The translations under genes and the position numbers were made by a program. Below, piece after piece: positions 1 to 7,959 of a stretch of DNA of 41,333 bases (position 1 is the stretch's first letter; each line of letters opens with the position of its first letter). Under the pieces are notes generated by a model. The model made no database searches and had not been told where the DNA came from. It worked only from the letters and a program-made list of their open reading frames with translations. The stretch is from Saccharofermentans sp. GTDB taxonomy: Bacteria > Bacillota > Clostridia > Saccharofermentanales > Saccharofermentanaceae. The stretch is taken from assembly GCA_024403675.1 (NCBI GenBank), contig JAKSRH010000014.1, positions 1 to 41,333 of the forward strand, given 5' to 3'.

Positions 1-104
1 CTAAGGGCCTCTTCACAATGCCTAACATCAACGGTGGTCTCGTTGGTGGTGCTTCCCTTAAGGCTGATGAGTTCTCCAAGATCGTTCTTGCTGAGGAGCT
101 CTAA
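1..104 (+). CDS. tpiA: triosephosphate isomerase, C-terminal end (partial)
   Basis: The reading frame is open from base 3 and stops at the TAA at 102-104. It encodes the last 33 residues of a protein. The segment NGGLVGGASLK is the phosphate-binding loop near the C-terminus of triosephosphate isomerase, followed by the usual closing helix (ADEFSKIVLAEEL). The enzyme interconverts dihydroxyacetone phosphate and glyceraldehyde 3-phosphate in glycolysis. The rest of the gene lies upstream of the window. It is followed directly by a strong intrinsic terminator, so it is the last gene of its transcript. Confidence 0.9.
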   Translation, partial: KGLFTMPNINGGLVGGASLKADEFSKIVLAEEL

Positions 105-135
105 TTCCTAAAGCGAATAGAATTTAACGACTAAT

Positions 136-180
136 AATAATCCCTGCTTCTTATAAGAGGCAGGGATTATTTGTTTTCTT
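136..180 (+). terminator. intrinsic terminator after tpiA
   Basis: A perfect 12-bp inverted repeat (AATAATCCCTGC at 136-147 with GCAGGGATTATT at 160-171) is extended inward by further pairs around a small loop. It is followed by the T-rich run TTGTTTTCTT. Confidence 0.9.
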
Positions 181-246
181 GCTCCATAAGTAGTGAATGG
201 TGTATCTTTATTATGGAACGAAATTTGATTCTAAGAGGTATTAATT

Positions 247-966
247 CTGGGAGACTATTATTATCTTTATTTACTTGGCACAGTAGCTGTTATGATTGCT
301 AGTTTTATTGTTCAAGGCAATCTTAAGAGAAAGGCTGCACAGGGTAGCCAAATAAGAGCTGCAAGTGGTAAGACAGCTAATCAGATTGTAGAAGAGATGC
401 TTCGTGAGCATGGCGTTACAGGCCTTTCAATTGAGCACAAGCCAGGTCAGCTCACTGATTGTTATTCCCCTAGAGAGGGAAAGATATATCTTTCAGATAC
501 AACTTATAATCAGAGCAGTATTACAGCTATTGCAGTAGCTGCGCATGAGTGTGGTCACGCTATTCAGGATCACGAGAATATGCTTATTTATGAAATTAGA
601 CAGAAGCTTGCTCCTATCGCTGGAATTTGTTCTCAGGCTGGTGTATGGCTTGCTGTAATTGGTCTTGCGGTAGCTCAGGCTTCTTCTGGTGGTGGAGCGC
701 TCGCTTATAACATTTGTAACCTTGGAATTCTTGTGTATATGGGCGCATTTCTTTTCTACCTTGTAATGCTTCCTGTAGAGCGTGATGCTAGTAAAAGAGC
801 ATACAAGGACATGAAGCAGGCAGGCTGGGTAGGTAAGGACCAGGAAAAGTTTGCATATAAGGTTTTGCGTGCTGCTGGTGACACATACGCTATTGCACTT
901 GCTTCTGCAGCCGTTACGCTTTTAAGACTTCTTACTATTCGTAACAGCGCAAACCGCCGTAGATAA
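247..966 (+). CDS. YugP-like membrane zinc metallopeptidase
   Basis: This is a YugP-type neutral zinc metallopeptidase, an integral membrane protein usually of about 225 residues. The catalytic motif HECGH (residues 100-104 from this start) lies in AVAAHECGHAIQ as in the family. Two hydrophobic segments follow, around residues 120-180. The first ATG in frame is at 292, but it has no ribosome binding site and would remove the N-terminal membrane helix. The frame is open back to a TAA at 232-234. AAGAGG at 233-238 sits 8 nt before a CTG at 247 (or 5 nt before an ATT at 244). The added residues (GDYYYLYLLGTVAV) restore the N-terminal membrane segment expected for the family, so a CTG or ATT start is proposed. 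Substrates of YugP proteins are not established. The family is confident; the exact start is inferred. Confidence 0.8.
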   Translation: MGDYYYLYLLGTVAVMIASFIVQGNLKRKAAQGSQIRAASGKTANQIVEEMLREHGVTGLSIEHKPGQLTDCYSPREGKIYLSDTTYNQSSITAIAVAAHECGHAIQDHENMLIYEIRQKLAPIAGICSQAGVWLAVIGLAVAQASSGGGALAYNICNLGILVYMGAFLFYLVMLPVERDASKRAYKDMKQAGWVGKDQEKFAYKVLRAAGDTYAIALASAAVTLLRLLTIRNSANRRR

Positions 967-1085
967 AGTAAACACGGGGATTTTGTTAAAATCTTATTAA
1001 ATACTTTGCTCGCAAATTGAAGTTTATTTTTGTGAGTGTTACCATCGAATGAGGCATTATTTAATATAAATAGGGAGGCATTTTT

Positions 1086-3743
1086 ATGAGCTATGAATTT
1101 ATGGATAAAAAAGGTAATTTTAAGTTGGAAAATCCTGACCTTTTCAGTTACCTTTATTTCCCAGTTGGATCCGAAAGTGGAATGATGGGTGCAGTTACAC
1201 CTGAGCTCGGAGGAGATCTTAAAACATCTCAGAATACATTCTTTTTGGAGCCAGTAAGCTCTGATAACCTTCATAATAATAGATCCACAAGAAATTTCTG
1301 GATTTATGAAGAGGGCAAGCCACTTGTTTCTGCTATGGGTGCTTCAGCTAATCAGAATAGCAGCAAGTTCACATCTAACAAAGACGAAGTAACTATGTAT
1401 GGTGGACTTCTTTCTCAGAAAGTCGTTCGTAAGATTAATGGTAGAGGTATTACTACAGAAGTAACTACTTTCGTACCAGTACAGACAACAGATAGAGTAG
1501 AACTTACAAAGATTACTATTACTAATACAGGTGATAAAGCGATTACTTTCACACCTGTAGCCGCAACTCCTATTTATGGTAGATCTGCTGATAATATCCG
1601 TGACCATCGTAATGTAACATCTATGCTCAATAGAATGCTCGTTACAGATTATGGTACAGTTAACAACCCAACTCTTACTTTTGACGAGAGAGGACACAGA
1701 CGTAATAAGGTTGTTTATGGTTTCTTTAGCTGTGATGGCGAAGGAAATAAGCCACTTGGTGCATGTCCTGTAGCAGAGGACTTTATCGGCGAGGGTGGTG
1801 CTTTTGATAATCCAAGATATCCTATGACAAAGACACCTTGCTATGAGGCTGGTTACCGCGAGGACGGCTTCGAGGCAATGGGTACTGCTTTGTATGCTGA
1901 TAAGACTTTGCAGCCAGGCGAGAGTGCTTCTTACATCGTAGCTCTTGCTATTGATGATATTGCTCGTCCTGCTGATACTGACGAAGATCTTATGGTAGAT
2001 GCCAAGGCACTTGAGGCTAAGGTTAAGAAGTATCTTTCTGTTGATAGCTTTGATACTGAGTTTAATAAGCAGCAGACTCATTGGGATAAGAAGAATAATA
2101 TCGCTTTCAGAACAGGCGATAAGGCATTTGATAACTGGATGTACTGGGTAGGTATCCAGCCAATGCTTAGAAGAATCTATGGTTGTTCATTCCTTCCTCA
2201 CCATGACTATGGTAAGGGTGGTCGTGGATGGCGTGACCTTTGGCAGGACTGCCTTGCACTTATTATCATGGACCCAAGAGATGTACGTGCTATGCTTATC
2301 GATAACTTTGGTGGTGTAAGAACAGACGGAACAAACGCTACAATCATTGGTTCTAAGAGTGGTGAATTTATCGCAGACCGTAATGGAATTACACGTGTAT
2401 GGATGGATCACGCTATGTGGCCATTCATGACAATGGAACTTTATATCAAGCAGAGTGGTGATATTGGAATCCTTGATGAGGTTGCTCCTTACTTTATTGA
2501 TCGTCAGGTTATGAGAGGTGAGGCGCTTCTTGATAGCAGTGAGCTTGATGAGAAACTTACAAATAAGGGTACAGTTATTGAGCACCTTCTCCTTCAGAAC
2601 CTCGCAGCGTTCTTCGATATTGGCGAGCACGGCCATATGAAGCTTCGTGGCGCTGACTGGAACGACGCTCTTGATATGGGTAAGGATCGTGGTGAGTCCG
2701 TGGCATTTACAGCTGCATATTGCGCTAACTATAGACGTCTTGCTGGAATTCTTAGAAAGTATTCTGAGATTAAGGGCGTGGAAGTTATCGAGGCAGCAGC
2801 TGAGCTTGATGGCCTTATGGGCGTGCCTTCTGAGAAGAAGATGCAGGCAACACTTAAGGATTATTGTGAGTCTGTTAAGTATGGATTTGGTGGCGCTAAG
2901 ATGATTTATGACATCGAGGATATCGCTAAGGATCTCGAGGATAAGGCTAACTATATTGAGAAGCATATCCTTGAGAATGAGTGGTTCACAGATGCTGCTG
3001 GTTATTCTAGATTTAATGGTTACTATGACAATAGTGGTCGCGCTCTCGAGACAGGAGATGCAGGTAACATGATGCTCACATCTCAGGTATTTACTGTAAT
3101 GTCTGGTATCGCTTCTGAGGAGCAGGTAGAAGAGGTTGTTAAGTCTGCTGATAAGTACCTCTATGACGAGGCTATCGGAGGTTATAAGCTCAATACAAAC
3201 TTCCACGAGATCAAGACAGATATGGGTAGAATGTTCGGCTTCTCTTACGGACAGAAGGAGAATGGAGCAGTATTCTCTCACATGACAGTAATGTTCGGTA
3301 ATGCTCTTTATACAAGAGGATTTAAGGATGCTGGTTGGAAGGTTATTGGCACACTTTATAGACACGCTACTGACTTCGAGAGCAGTAAGATTTTCCCAGG
3401 TGTACCTGAGTATTTTGATCCTAAGGGTCGTGGAGTATATCACTATCTTACAGGCGCAGCATCATGGCTTATGTTAACTGTACTCACAGAGATGTTCGGT
3501 GTTAAGGGTGATTACGGTAGTCTTAAGTTTGTACCACAGCTTGTTGATTCTCAGTTTGATGAGAATGGTGAGGCAGGTGTAAGCTTCGAGTTTAATGGAA
3601 AGCCAGTAAACGTAACATATAAGAAGACATCAGGAATTTCTGCTGTAGCTTCTATTACGGTTGATGGTGCTAAGGTTGTTGAAGGTTCAAATATTCTTCC
3701 TGCTGATAAGATTGGCAGCAGCATTGTGGTAGAACTCGCATAA
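1086..3743 (+). CDS. GH94 glycoside phosphorylase (laminaribiose/cellobiose type)
   Basis: This 885-residue protein belongs to glycoside hydrolase family 94, which cleaves beta-glucosidic disaccharides or oligosaccharides with phosphate to give glucose 1-phosphate in the cytoplasm. The N-terminal beta-sandwich (about 1-310) contains GGDLKTSQNTF and HNNRSTRNFWIY. The alpha6/alpha6 barrel carries GWRDLWQD (381-388) and GADWND (522-527), whose last Asp is the expected general acid. The length and N-terminal motifs resemble the ~900-residue branch that includes laminaribiose phosphorylases more than the ~810-residue cellobiose phosphorylases, but substrate cannot be assigned from sequence alone. 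No secretion signal is visible. The start is supported by AGGGAGG at 1072-1078. A possible promoter is TTGAAG (1017-1022) with a 17-nt spacer to TACCAT. It is a single-gene unit ending at a terminator. Confidence 0.9.
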   Translation: MSYEFMDKKGNFKLENPDLFSYLYFPVGSESGMMGAVTPELGGDLKTSQNTFFLEPVSSDNLHNNRSTRNFWIYEEGKPLVSAMGASANQNSSKFTSNKDEVTMYGGLLSQKVVRKINGRGITTEVTTFVPVQTTDRVELTKITITNTGDKAITFTPVAATPIYGRSADNIRDHRNVTSMLNRMLVTDYGTVNNPTLTFDERGHRRNKVVYGFFSCDGEGNKPLGACPVAEDFIGEGGAFDNPRYPMTKTPCYEAGYREDGFEAMGTALYADKTLQPGESASYIVALAIDDIARPADTDEDLMVDAKALEAKVKKYLSVDSFDTEFNKQQTHWDKKNNIAFRTGDKAFDNWMYWVGIQPMLRRIYGCSFLPHHDYGKGGRGWRDLWQDCLALIIMDPRDVRAMLIDNFGGVRTDGTNATIIGSKSGEFIADRNGITRVWMDHAMWPFMTMELYIKQSGDIGILDEVAPYFIDRQVMRGEALLDSSELDEKLTNKGTVIEHLLLQNLAAFFDIGEHGHMKLRGADWNDALDMGKDRGESVAFTAAYCANYRRLAGILRKYSEIKGVEVIEAAAELDGLMGVPSEKKMQATLKDYCESVKYGFGGAKMIYDIEDIAKDLEDKANYIEKHILENEWFTDAAGYSRFNGYYDNSGRALETGDAGNMMLTSQVFTVMSGIASEEQVEEVVKSADKYLYDEAIGGYKLNTNFHEIKTDMGRMFGFSYGQKENGAVFSHMTVMFGNALYTRGFKDAGWKVIGTLYRHATDFESSKIFPGVPEYFDPKGRGVYHYLTGAASWLMLTVLTEMFGVKGDYGSLKFVPQLVDSQFDENGEAGVSFEFNGKPVNVTYKKTSGISAVASITVDGAKVVEGSNILPADKIGSSIVVELA

Positions 3744-3769
3744 TTCTAATAATAGTAAATTAAATTGCA

Positions 3770-3811
3770 AAAGGCTGTGGGACTTTAAGGTTTCATAGCC
3801 TTTATTTTTTT
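3770..3811 (+). terminator. intrinsic terminator after the GH94 gene
   Basis: Inverted repeat AAAGGCTGTG (3770-3779) and CATAGCCTTT (3794-3803) with one G-T pair, followed by ATTTTTTT. Confidence 0.85.
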
Positions 3812-3826
3812 GGACCCGTAGGATAA

Positions 3827-3854
3827 TTGACATTTGCTATGCTGCCGTTAAAAT
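3827..3854 (+). promoter_or_regulatory. sigma-A type promoter for the 3894 gene
   Basis: TTGACA at 3827-3832, 16-nt spacer, TAAAAT at 3849-3854. It lies just past the preceding terminator and about 40 nt upstream of the start codon at 3894. Confidence 0.75.
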
Positions 3855-3893
3855 CAAATATAGATTGCTAACTTATTTATGGAGGTTTATAAG

Positions 3894-4838
3894 ATGGAAA
3901 GAATTATTCTCGATGCTAATTGTGGTGACGATAATAAAATAGTCGCTTTTTTGTGTCCTGCTCCAGATGGTGCAAATATTAAAGGTACAGTCCAGATTTG
4001 TCATGGTATGGCAGATTATTTTGGCCGTTATAAGGAGTTTATTGAGTATCTTAATAACGATGGCTGGAATGTTTGTGGCATGGACATGATGGGACATGGT
4101 GCCACCTATGAAATTAATAAAGACAGAGGTATGCCACTAGGATATTTTGGTGACTGCAAGGATTCTGCCATGTGCATACTTAAGGACGAGATGGCACTTC
4201 ACAAGTATGCTCTGAACTACTTTGGAGAATCAGGAACGCAGGTTCTCTACGGACACAGCATGGGGTCTTTTGTTGCCCGTAATATCTATATAACACCAGA
4301 GTATAATCAGGCATTTGATAAGTATGTCTTTGCTTCCACTATGGGTACTAATCCAGCGGTTGGTGCAGGTCTTTTGCTTTCTAGCATTGGGATGCTTTTT
4401 GGTCTCAAGAGCAGACCTGGTAAGCTTCTTAACAAGATTGCTTTCGGCGCGTATAACAAGCGCATTCCTAATAACAAGACTGACTTTGACTGGGTGTGCA
4501 GTAGCGATGAGGTCGTGGCAGAATATTGCGCGGATCCATTGGCAGGCTTCTTGTTTACGTGGAAAGGCTTTAAGGATTTGTTCACCCTGGTTAAGAGAAT
4601 GCAGTCCAAGGAAGCGTATGCCAATGCGGGTAATGCGCCATGCCTGTTAGCCTACGCTGAGGACGATCCTGTTACGGGTTATGGAGATGGTGCCAGAGAA
4701 GTTGCTGAAAATTTCAGAAATGTTGGTAAAATAGTGACGACAAAAAATTATGGTCATTATCGCCATGAGGTGCAAAATGAACCAGCGGTAAAGAATGATT
4801 ATTTTAGAGATATTGCGGAGTTTATTAGTCTACCGTAA
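3894..4838 (+). CDS. alpha/beta hydrolase, lysophospholipase/monoacylglycerol lipase-like
   Basis: This 314-residue cytoplasmic serine hydrolase is of the Hydrolase_4/PldB type. The N-terminal part has the oxyanion-loop motif CHGMADYFGRY, then MDMMGHG, the nucleophile elbow GHSMGS (Ser 122), an Asp in YAEDDPVTGYGDG and a C-terminal His in the KNYGHYRHE segment, so the catalytic triad is complete. Members usually cleave monoacylglycerols or lysophospholipids; the real substrate is unknown. The start at 3894 is preferred over an in-frame ATG at 3879 because GGAGG (3881-3885) lies 8 nt before it and would be inside the longer version. A strong promoter lies directly upstream. The following genes at 4861 and 5381 are probably cotranscribed. 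Confidence 0.85.
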   Translation: MERIILDANCGDDNKIVAFLCPAPDGANIKGTVQICHGMADYFGRYKEFIEYLNNDGWNVCGMDMMGHGATYEINKDRGMPLGYFGDCKDSAMCILKDEMALHKYALNYFGESGTQVLYGHSMGSFVARNIYITPEYNQAFDKYVFASTMGTNPAVGAGLLLSSIGMLFGLKSRPGKLLNKIAFGAYNKRIPNNKTDFDWVCSSDEVVAEYCADPLAGFLFTWKGFKDLFTLVKRMQSKEAYANAGNAPCLLAYAEDDPVTGYGDGAREVAENFRNVGKIVTTKNYGHYRHEVQNEPAVKNDYFRDIAEFISLP

Positions 4839-4860
4839 TAAGTGCGAAAGGAAATAGATA

Positions 4861-5354
4861 TGATTACATCAAACCCAACAGAGGAACAGTTTAACGCCTG
4901 GCTCAAAATTTGGCAGGAGTATGCTCCCCAGATGAAGCCTAACCGTCGTTCAGGAATCGAGGTTATTAGATTTATTCAGAAAAAGTACAAGGTAAAAGAG
5001 ATCCGTGATGAGCGAGCTATCCTCGATTTTGCTGCGTCAATCTATGCTAATGGCTGGATGAGAGACAAGCTGCCTAAGGGATTAGAGCCAGATATTCATG
5101 TGTTTAGAATCCTCGAGCAGGGTCCTGGAGTTAAGCTTTATGAACAGCAGGATGAGCAGTTCCGTTTTAATGGTGAGACATCAGATATCGTTGTTATGGT
5201 CGACCAGAATAGTGGAATCTATCAGGTAGATGGTAGTAGCGCACTTTGGGATGAGCTTTGCTGTTATCAGGGACTTGATGCAGACGATATACAGAATCCA
5301 GTAAACGTTGGACTTTATGTAGAGTGTATGCGTAAGGCGGGTAAGATGAATTAA
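4861..5354 (+). CDS. conserved protein of unknown function
   Basis: A 164-residue soluble, acidic protein that I do not recognise. It has no signal peptide, no membrane segment and no clear catalytic motif. The N-terminal half is helical and charged (NAWLKIWQEYAPQMKPNRRSGIEVIRFIQKKY). The C-terminal half has a short beta-rich stretch (IVVMVDQNSGIYQVDG). The start is set by AAGGA at 4848-4852, 8 nt before the ATG; a GTG at 4842 in frame is less likely because the binding site lies inside it. It sits 22 nt after the hydrolase and 26 nt before the thioesterase, so it is likely in one operon with them. Confidence 0.75.
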
Positions 5355-5380
5355 TTTTTATTTTTTAAGAGGGTAGATTA

Positions 5381-5803
5381 ATGAGTAAACTTCCAATTTA
5401 TGAGCACGTTGTTCAGTATTATGAGACAGACCAGATGGCTGTAGTTCACCACTCTAATTACATTAGATGGTTCGAAGAGGCTAGAGTATATATCTTTGAT
5501 AAGATTGGTCTTGGTTATCGCGAGATGGAGGAGAACGGCCTTATTAGTCCTGTTACTGCTGTTTCTGCTGAGTTTAAGACAATGACTAAGTTTTATGACA
5601 CAGTGGAGATTGAGGTGCGTTTTGTTAAGTATTCAGGTGTAAGACTTTATATCGAGTACGAGATTCGTGATAAAGCTACTGGTGAGGTTCGCTGTCTTGG
5701 TAAGAGTGAGCATTGCTTTATCGGCACTGACGGAAAGATTATTTCTATTAAGAGAAGTCATCCTGAAATCCATGAGAAGTTCATGGGTTATATTGAGGAG
5801 TAA
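5381..5803 (+). CDS. YbgC/FadM-type acyl-CoA thioesterase (4HBT hotdog fold)
   Basis: A 140-residue single hotdog domain. The signature YETDQMAVVHHSNYIRWFEEAR (residues 14-35) holds the catalytic Asp and the long hotdog helix typical of the 4-hydroxybenzoyl-CoA thioesterase/YbgC family. These enzymes hydrolyse acyl-CoA thioesters in the cytoplasm; chain-length preference cannot be read from the sequence. AAGAGGG precedes the start at a suitable distance. It ends about 80 nt before tyrS, which has its own promoter. Confidence 0.85.
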   Translation: MSKLPIYEHVVQYYETDQMAVVHHSNYIRWFEEARVYIFDKIGLGYREMEENGLISPVTAVSAEFKTMTKFYDTVEIEVRFVKYSGVRLYIEYEIRDKATGEVRCLGKSEHCFIGTDGKIISIKRSHPEIHEKFMGYIEE

Positions 5804-5816
5804 AAGCCCGTAATTG

Positions 5817-5845
5817 TTGCCGTATGGGCCTATTTAAGGTACAAT
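5817..5845 (+). promoter_or_regulatory. sigma-A type promoter for tyrS
   Basis: TTGCCG at 5817-5822, a 17-nt spacer and TACAAT at 5840-5845, 38 nt before the tyrS start. The leader is too short for a T-box, so this tyrS is not T-box controlled, unlike many Firmicutes tyrS genes. Confidence 0.65.
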
Positions 5846-5882
5846 AGGTAGTCGATTTTGGTAATTTTCGGAGGAAAATGAA

Positions 5883-7115
5883 ATGGAAAGAAATGTTTAC
5901 GATATACTTGAAGAGCGTGGATATATCTCACAGGCAACTCACAAGGAAGAAATCTATGAGATGCTCGGTAAGCCAGGTGTATCTTTCTATATTGGTTTTG
6001 ACCCTACAGCTGATTCTCTTCATGTAGGTCACTTTGTTCAGATGATGGTTATGAGTCACATGCAGAAGGCTGGTCATAGACCAATCGCACTTATGGGTGG
6101 TGGTACAGCTATGGTAGGTGATCCATCTGGTAGAACAGATATGCGTCAGATGATGACAGTAGAGACTATCGACCATAATGTAGAGTGCTTTAAGAAGCAG
6201 ATGGGTAAGGTAGTAGATTTTGATGATGGTAAGGCACTTATCGTTAATAACGGTGACTGGCTCCGTGATCTTAACTATATTGAGTTCCTTCGTGATATCG
6301 GACCTCACTTCTCAGTAAATAAGATGCTTACAGCTGAGTGCTACAAGCAGAGACTTGAGAAGGGACTTTCATTCCTTGAGTTTAATTACATGCTCATGCA
6401 GAGTTATGACTTCTACTATCTCCACCAGAAGTATGATTGTTGCCTCGAGCTTGGTGGTGACGACCAGTGGTCTAACATCATCGGTGGTGTAGAGCTTATC
6501 AGACGTAAGGAGCAGGCTCCAGCTTATGGTCTTACATTTACTCTTCTTACAAATAGTGAGGGTAAGAAGATGGGTAAGACAGCTAAGGGTGCTGTATGGC
6601 TCGATCCTAATAAGACTCCTGTATTCGACTTCTACCAGTATTGGAGAAATGTTGATGATGCAGATGTTATTAAGTGCATGAAGCTTCTCACATTTATTGA
6701 GATGGACGAGATTAATGAATACGCTAAGCTTACAGATTCTGCTATCAACGAAGCAAAGAAGAGACTTGCTTATGAAGTAACAAAGATTGTTCATGGTGAG
6801 GAAGCTGCTAATATTGCTAAGAAGACAGCTGAGGATCTCTTCGAGAACAAGGGTCGCTCTGAGGATATGAAGACAACAGAGATGACAGCAGCAGATATCG
6901 CTTCAGGTAAGCAGCTTGCTGATGTTATGGTTGATGCAGGTATCTTTAAGTCCAAGGGTGAGGCTAAGAGAATGATGCAGCAGAAGGGTGTATACCTTAA
7001 TGACGTGGTTATTGAGGATATGTTCTATCAGCTCTCTGACAGCGACTTTGATGAGAATGGTGAAGCGATTGTTCGTAAGGGTAAGAAAGTTTACCACAGA
7101 TTAAAGCGAGTTTAA
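5883..7115 (+). CDS. tyrS: tyrosyl-tRNA synthetase
   Basis: A 410-residue class I aminoacyl-tRNA synthetase of normal bacterial TyrRS length. It charges tRNA-Tyr with tyrosine using ATP. The HIGH-type motif is HVGH (47-50) after the tyrosine/ATP pocket GFDPTADSL. The QSYDFYYL and GGDDQWSN segments of the tyrosine-binding site are present. The KMSKS loop reads KMGKT (229-233), as in this TyrRS subgroup. The last ~65 residues form an S4 RNA-binding domain. GGAGG lies just before the start. It has its own promoter and terminator. Confidence 0.97.
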   Translation: MERNVYDILEERGYISQATHKEEIYEMLGKPGVSFYIGFDPTADSLHVGHFVQMMVMSHMQKAGHRPIALMGGGTAMVGDPSGRTDMRQMMTVETIDHNVECFKKQMGKVVDFDDGKALIVNNGDWLRDLNYIEFLRDIGPHFSVNKMLTAECYKQRLEKGLSFLEFNYMLMQSYDFYYLHQKYDCCLELGGDDQWSNIIGGVELIRRKEQAPAYGLTFTLLTNSEGKKMGKTAKGAVWLDPNKTPVFDFYQYWRNVDDADVIKCMKLLTFIEMDEINEYAKLTDSAINEAKKRLAYEVTKIVHGEEAANIAKKTAEDLFENKGRSEDMKTTEMTAADIASGKQLADVMVDAGIFKSKGEAKRMMQQKGVYLNDVVIEDMFYQLSDSDFDENGEAIVRKGKKVYHRLKRV

Positions 7116-7129
7116 TTTGATATAACATG

Positions 7130-7157
7130 AGCGCCGTGAATGCGGCGCTTATTTTTG
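7130..7157 (+). terminator. intrinsic terminator after tyrS
   Basis: AGCGCCG (7130-7136) pairs with CGGCGCT (7143-7149) around a 6-nt loop, followed by TATTTTTG. Confidence 0.9.
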
Positions 7158-7185
7158 TGAAAAAGAGTGATGAAGTGTATTTAAG

Positions 7186-7204
7186 GAGGGGCTTAAAGCC
7201 CCTC
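7186..7204. repeat. GC-rich perfect inverted repeat
   Basis: GAGGGGCT (7186-7193) and AGCCCCTC (7197-7204) flank three bases. It lies between the tyrS terminator and the promoter region of the 7300 gene. It may be a back-up terminator (T-containing tail TGTTCGTTTG) or part of that gene's control region. Confidence 0.6.
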
Positions 7205-7211
7205 TGTTCGT

Positions 7212-7260
7212 TTGACAAAAATATTTTAGCACATAGACAAAATGTTAACAAAATGTTAAC
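7212..7260 (+). promoter_or_regulatory. putative promoter with tandem 11-bp direct repeat
   Basis: TTGACA at 7212-7217 is a good -35 box; the best -10 is the poor TAGACA at 7234-7239 (16-nt spacer). Immediately after comes a perfect tandem duplication of AAAATGTTAAC (7239-7249 and 7250-7260), each copy ending in the palindrome GTTAAC. The layout resembles an operator over a weak promoter, but no regulator can be named. Confidence 0.45.
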
Positions 7261-7299
7261 ATGACAAAGGATAAACGGGAAAGAAAATAGGATGGTTTT

Positions 7300-7848
7300 A
7301 TGAAGAAAATAACAAAGTTTGTAGCATTAATATTGGTTGTAGTTATGTTGTTTGCGTTGGCAGGATGTTATTTTAAATCTCCATCTGCAGATTCATTTAC
7401 TGCTTCTTTGACGGAAGTTTTAGAAGCACCAGCCGCAGACATTAGAAATGTAACCTATCCATCTAAAATGTCACCAATTCCAGGATGCAAAAGGATTATT
7501 ACTTATTATGGTGGAGGAGTAAGTTCCACATATTATGAGTTTTCTGATCCAAAAATTGCAATGGAGTACTTTGAAAGATATCACGAGAGTTTTGAAGATA
7601 TTGTTGAGGCATCAAATTTTTCTGGTCAGTATAAGAAGAGTATTTCTGGTTCTAGAGGTTATGTTTATTTTGATGGACAGATTTTTGCTGGTGCAGCTAG
7701 TTATTCTATGTTCGGAGTAGGTAATGTATACGGCGGTGCATATTATGAGGGCAATGCTGTCGTTGTGATTATGACTAATAATGGTGGAGAAGCAAGAACA
7801 AATACAAGAAACGTATTGAAGGACATGGGTTATCCTTATATCAAATAA
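7300..7848 (+). CDS. small lipoprotein of unknown function
   Basis: A 182-residue exported lipoprotein. Two lysines precede a hydrophobic stretch that ends in the lipobox LAGC, with the lipidated Cys at residue 23. The mature part is about 160 residues, rich in Tyr, Gly and Ser (CKRIITYYGGGVSSTYYEF, VGNVYGGAYYEG). It has no domain I recognise and no catalytic motif. It is probably anchored on the outer face of the cytoplasmic membrane. It stands alone between the tyrS terminator and the LexA-box promoter of the next gene. Confidence 0.75.
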   Translation: MKKITKFVALILVVVMLFALAGCYFKSPSADSFTASLTEVLEAPAADIRNVTYPSKMSPIPGCKRIITYYGGGVSSTYYEFSDPKIAMEYFERYHESFEDIVEASNFSGQYKKSISGSRGYVYFDGQIFAGAASYSMFGVGNVYGGAYYEGNAVVVIMTNNGGEARTNTRNVLKDMGYPYIK

Positions 7849-7892
7849 TGTCCTATTAAATGGACAAAAAATAGAAATAAATAATCATATCA

Positions 7893-7921
7893 TTTACAAA
7901 CATATGTTCGCTTGATAGAAT
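7893..7921 (+). promoter_or_regulatory. promoter containing a LexA (SOS) box
   Basis: TTTACA (7893-7898), a 17-nt spacer and TAGAAT (7916-7921) form a promoter. Within it, CAAACATATGTTCG (7897-7910) differs at one position from the Firmicutes LexA/DinR site CGAAC-N4-GTTCG. LexA bound here would overlap the -35 box and spacer and block RNA polymerase. Confidence 0.75.
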
Positions 7922-7959
7922 GTTTCCACAGTAATTCTACTGTGAGGAGATATTTTGTT

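Noticed and set aside
213..302. Short frame starting at ATG 213 ahead of the YugP-like gene
   Set aside because: Only 28 codons in a different frame with no recognisable product; kept only as a possible sign of a sequencing error.
1009..1036. CTCGCAAA/TTTGTGAG hairpin before the GH94 gene
   Set aside because: Weak, AT-rich and without a T-run; it could be a poor terminator for the YugP-like gene but is not supported enough to list.
756..1274. 172-codon minus-strand frame across the YugP/GH94 intergenic region
   Set aside because: It overlaps both real genes, has no start signal, and crosses the GH94 ribosome binding site.
2187..3443. 418-codon open frame on the minus strand inside the GH94 gene
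   Set aside because: Cys/Ile/Leu/Ser-rich antisense translation without domain or ribosome binding site; a shadow of biased codon use in the real gene.
5804..5882. Possible T-box upstream of tyrS
   Set aside because: The gap is only about 80 nt and holds a promoter; no T-box motif or terminator is present.
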